From Achromobacter veterisilvae (lineage in GTDB: Bacteria > Pseudomonadota > Gammaproteobacteria > Burkholderiales > Burkholderiaceae_B): a DNA stretch of 64,000 nt. The position numbers and the translations under genes are program-made. Of this stretch, positions 62,715 through 64,000 are shown piece after piece. The notes beneath the pieces were generated by a model. It did no database searches. It was not told the DNA's origin and worked only from the letters and a program-made list of their open reading frames with translations. The stretch spans positions 124,001-188,000 of the forward strand of contig NZ_UFQC01000007.1 in the NCBI RefSeq assembly GCF_900496975.1, in the 5' to 3' direction. Numbering within the stretch: the stretch's first letter is position 1; each line of letters opens with the position of its first letter.

Positions 62715-63713
62715 ATGCCCCCTATTTTCGCGCGCGCGGCGACGCGCGCCGCCTGGCCCGTGCTGGCCCTGTCGTGCCTTGCTTCGGGCAACGCGGCCGC
62801 GCAAGGCGCCTATCCCAACCATCCCATTTCGCTGGTCGTGCCCTTTGCGGCGGGCGGTCCCACCGACGTCGTGGCGCGCAGCCTGGGCGCTTCCATGTCG
62901 AAGACGCTGGGCCAGAGCATCGTCGTCGAGAACCGCACCGGCGCGGGCGGCACCCTGGCCTCCACGCACGTGGCGCGCGCCGCGCCCGACGGCTACACCT
63001 TCCTGATCCACCACAACGGGATGGCCACCGCGCCGGCGCTCTACCGCAAGCTGCCGTTCAATCCGCTTACCGATTTCGCCTACGTCGGCCAGGTGGCGGA
63101 CGTGCCCATGACGCTGCTGGGCCGCAAGGACCTGCCCCCCGCGGACATGCCGGCCTTCATCAAGTACGCCCGCGAGAACGGCGACAAGGTCAACCTGGCC
63201 AACGCGGGCCTGGGCGCGGTGTCGCAGCTTTGCGGCATGCTGCTGCAGGAATCGCTGGGCACGCAGTTCACGACGGTGCCCTACGCGGGCACGGCGCCCG
63301 CACTGACCGCGCTGCTGGGCGGGCAGGTGGACGTGCTGTGCGACCAGACCACGCAGACCATTCCCCACATCAAGGCCGACCGCGTGAAGCTCTACGGCGT
63401 GACCACGCTGGACCGCATCAAGGCGCTGCCCGACGCGCCCACCCTGCAGGAAAACGGCCTGAAGGGCTTCGAGGTGAAGGTGTGGCACGGCGTCTACGCC
63501 CCCAAGGGCACGCCGCCCGAGGCCGTCGCCAAGTTCAACGCGGCCCTGCGCGCCGCGCTCAAGGACCCCGCCTTCACCCAGAAAATGGCGGAGCTGGGCG
63601 CCGAGATCGTGCCGGAATCGAAGCAGACGCCCGAGGGCCTGCAAACCTGGCTGCAGACCGAAATCGACAAATGGGGCGGCATTATCCGCAAGGCGGGGGT
63701 GTACGCGGACTGA
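62715..63713 (+). CDS. Bug-family tripartite tricarboxylate transporter binding protein
   Basis: Periplasmic solute receptor of the Bug/TctC family (332 aa), greatly expanded in Bordetella and relatives. Signal peptide to about residue 29 (ending GNAAAQ), then YPNHPISLVVPFAAGGPTDVVAR, the diagnostic Bug start, and ENRTGAGGTLASTHVARAAPDGYT. Ligands of known members are dicarboxylates and amino acids bound through their carboxylate. No TctA/TctB membrane genes are adjacent, common for orphan Bug proteins. An IclR regulator gene begins 56 bp downstream on the same strand. Confidence 0.93.
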   Translation: MPPIFARAATRAAWPVLALSCLASGNAAAQGAYPNHPISLVVPFAAGGPTDVVARSLGASMSKTLGQSIVVENRTGAGGTLASTHVARAAPDGYTFLIHHNGMATAPALYRKLPFNPLTDFAYVGQVADVPMTLLGRKDLPPADMPAFIKYARENGDKVNLANAGLGAVSQLCGMLLQESLGTQFTTVPYAGTAPALTALLGGQVDVLCDQTTQTIPHIKADRVKLYGVTTLDRIKALPDAPTLQENGLKGFEVKVWHGVYAPKGTPPEAVAKFNAALRAALKDPAFTQKMAELGAEIVPESKQTPEGLQTWLQTEIDKWGGIIRKAGVYAD

Positions 63714-63769
63714 CGCACGGAGGGCGGCGGCGGTTGCCGCTGCCTGTTCATGAATATATATTCCCGTGC

Positions 63770-64000
63770 ATGAGTACGAACGACGTAAAAAGCGCCAGGC
63801 GCGTGCTGGACATCCTGCAGTTCTTCGCGAATACGCGGGCTCCCGCCACCCTGTCGCAGATCTCGGCCGGGCTGGGCATCCCCAAGTCCAGTTGCCTGGC
63901 CTTGCTGGACACCCTGGAAGGCGACGGCTATGCCCACCAGACAGCGGGGCGGTATTACCTGACGCGGCGCTGGCTGAACGAAGCCAGCACCGTTGCCGAA
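63770..64000 (+). CDS. IclR-family transcriptional regulator (5' part only)
   Basis: The first 77 codons of a regulator that continues beyond the window. It begins MSTNDVKSARRVLDILQFFA and shows the IclR winged-helix (TLSQISAGLGIPKSSCLALLDTLEGDGY) and the wing (AGRYYLTRRWL). No part of the effector domain is visible. It is probably linked to the Bug-family receptor gene just upstream. Confidence 0.85.
   Translation, partial: MSTNDVKSARRVLDILQFFANTRAPATLSQISAGLGIPKSSCLALLDTLEGDGYAHQTAGRYYLTRRWLNEASTVAE

Overview
The window is chromosomal DNA from a high-GC betaproteobacterium. It most resembles Alcaligenaceae (Achromobacter/Bordetella type): it has a Bug-family periplasmic binding protein, several branched-chain-type ABC transporters with CoA ligases, a FecI/FecR/TonB-receptor set and a palindrome-rich intergenic element typical of that family. 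This assignment rests on gene style only; no rRNA or tRNA was seen.

Layout: (1) 1-6090, a LysR regulator (5' end possibly outside the window) and a complete branched-chain amino-acid type ABC transporter, with permease LivM and ATPase LivG fused in one protein. (2) 6110-6346, seven copies of a 13-bp palindrome around GTGTCAGACAC. (3) 6358-7412, Ohr peroxidase and its regulator OhrR with visible operators. (4) 7445-16967, a Crp/Fnr regulator divergent from a seven-gene cluster: acyl-CoA synthetase, five ABC transporter genes and a PaaK-like ligase lacking the usual P-loop. It probably imports an organic acid and traps it as CoA thioester. (5) 17039-19211, BigR regulator, two YeeE/YedE membrane proteins and a divergent persulfide dioxygenase (sulfide detoxification). 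(6) 19318-25170, housekeeping and metabolic genes: polyphosphate:AMP phosphotransferase, GNAT, HIT, NhaA, DUF488, 3-hydroxybutyrate dehydrogenase, TenA. (7) 25221-29516, iron-responsive FecI-FecR-TonB receptor cell-surface signalling with a Fur-like box.

(8) 29748-43879, an accessory block of visibly lower GC in its 30-35 kb part. It holds three putative lipoproteins and a contact-dependent inhibition locus in the order cdiB-cdiA-cdiI on the minus strand (2780-residue CdiA, probable type-17 polymorphic toxin end, HEAT-like immunity protein). A 140-bp, 79%-identical decayed copy of the toxin/immunity junction lies about 2.8 kb downstream. (9) 44194-46993, uracil-DNA glycosylase and a DEAD-box helicase with a long Gly/Arg repeat tail, followed by a clear terminator. 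(10) 47121-51536, an IclR-regulated cassette: acetylating acetaldehyde dehydrogenase, 4-hydroxy-2-oxovalerate aldolase and an MFS transporter. (11) 51751-56938, MidA-type methyltransferase, CCA-adding enzyme, Slt transglycosylase, 5-formyl-THF cyclo-ligase.

(12) 56963-61662, the most striking system: an operon of circularly permuted ATP-grasp, alpha-E protein, transglutaminase and the proteasome-like peptidase Anbu. A textbook sigma-54 promoter precedes it, with a near-perfect NtrC enhancer about 280 bp further upstream and a strong terminator at the end. The sequence therefore predicts nitrogen-starvation control of this still poorly understood proteolysis/peptide-ligation system. (13) 61788-64000, a lone DUF3800 gene, a Bug-family binding protein and the start of an IclR regulator that runs off the window.
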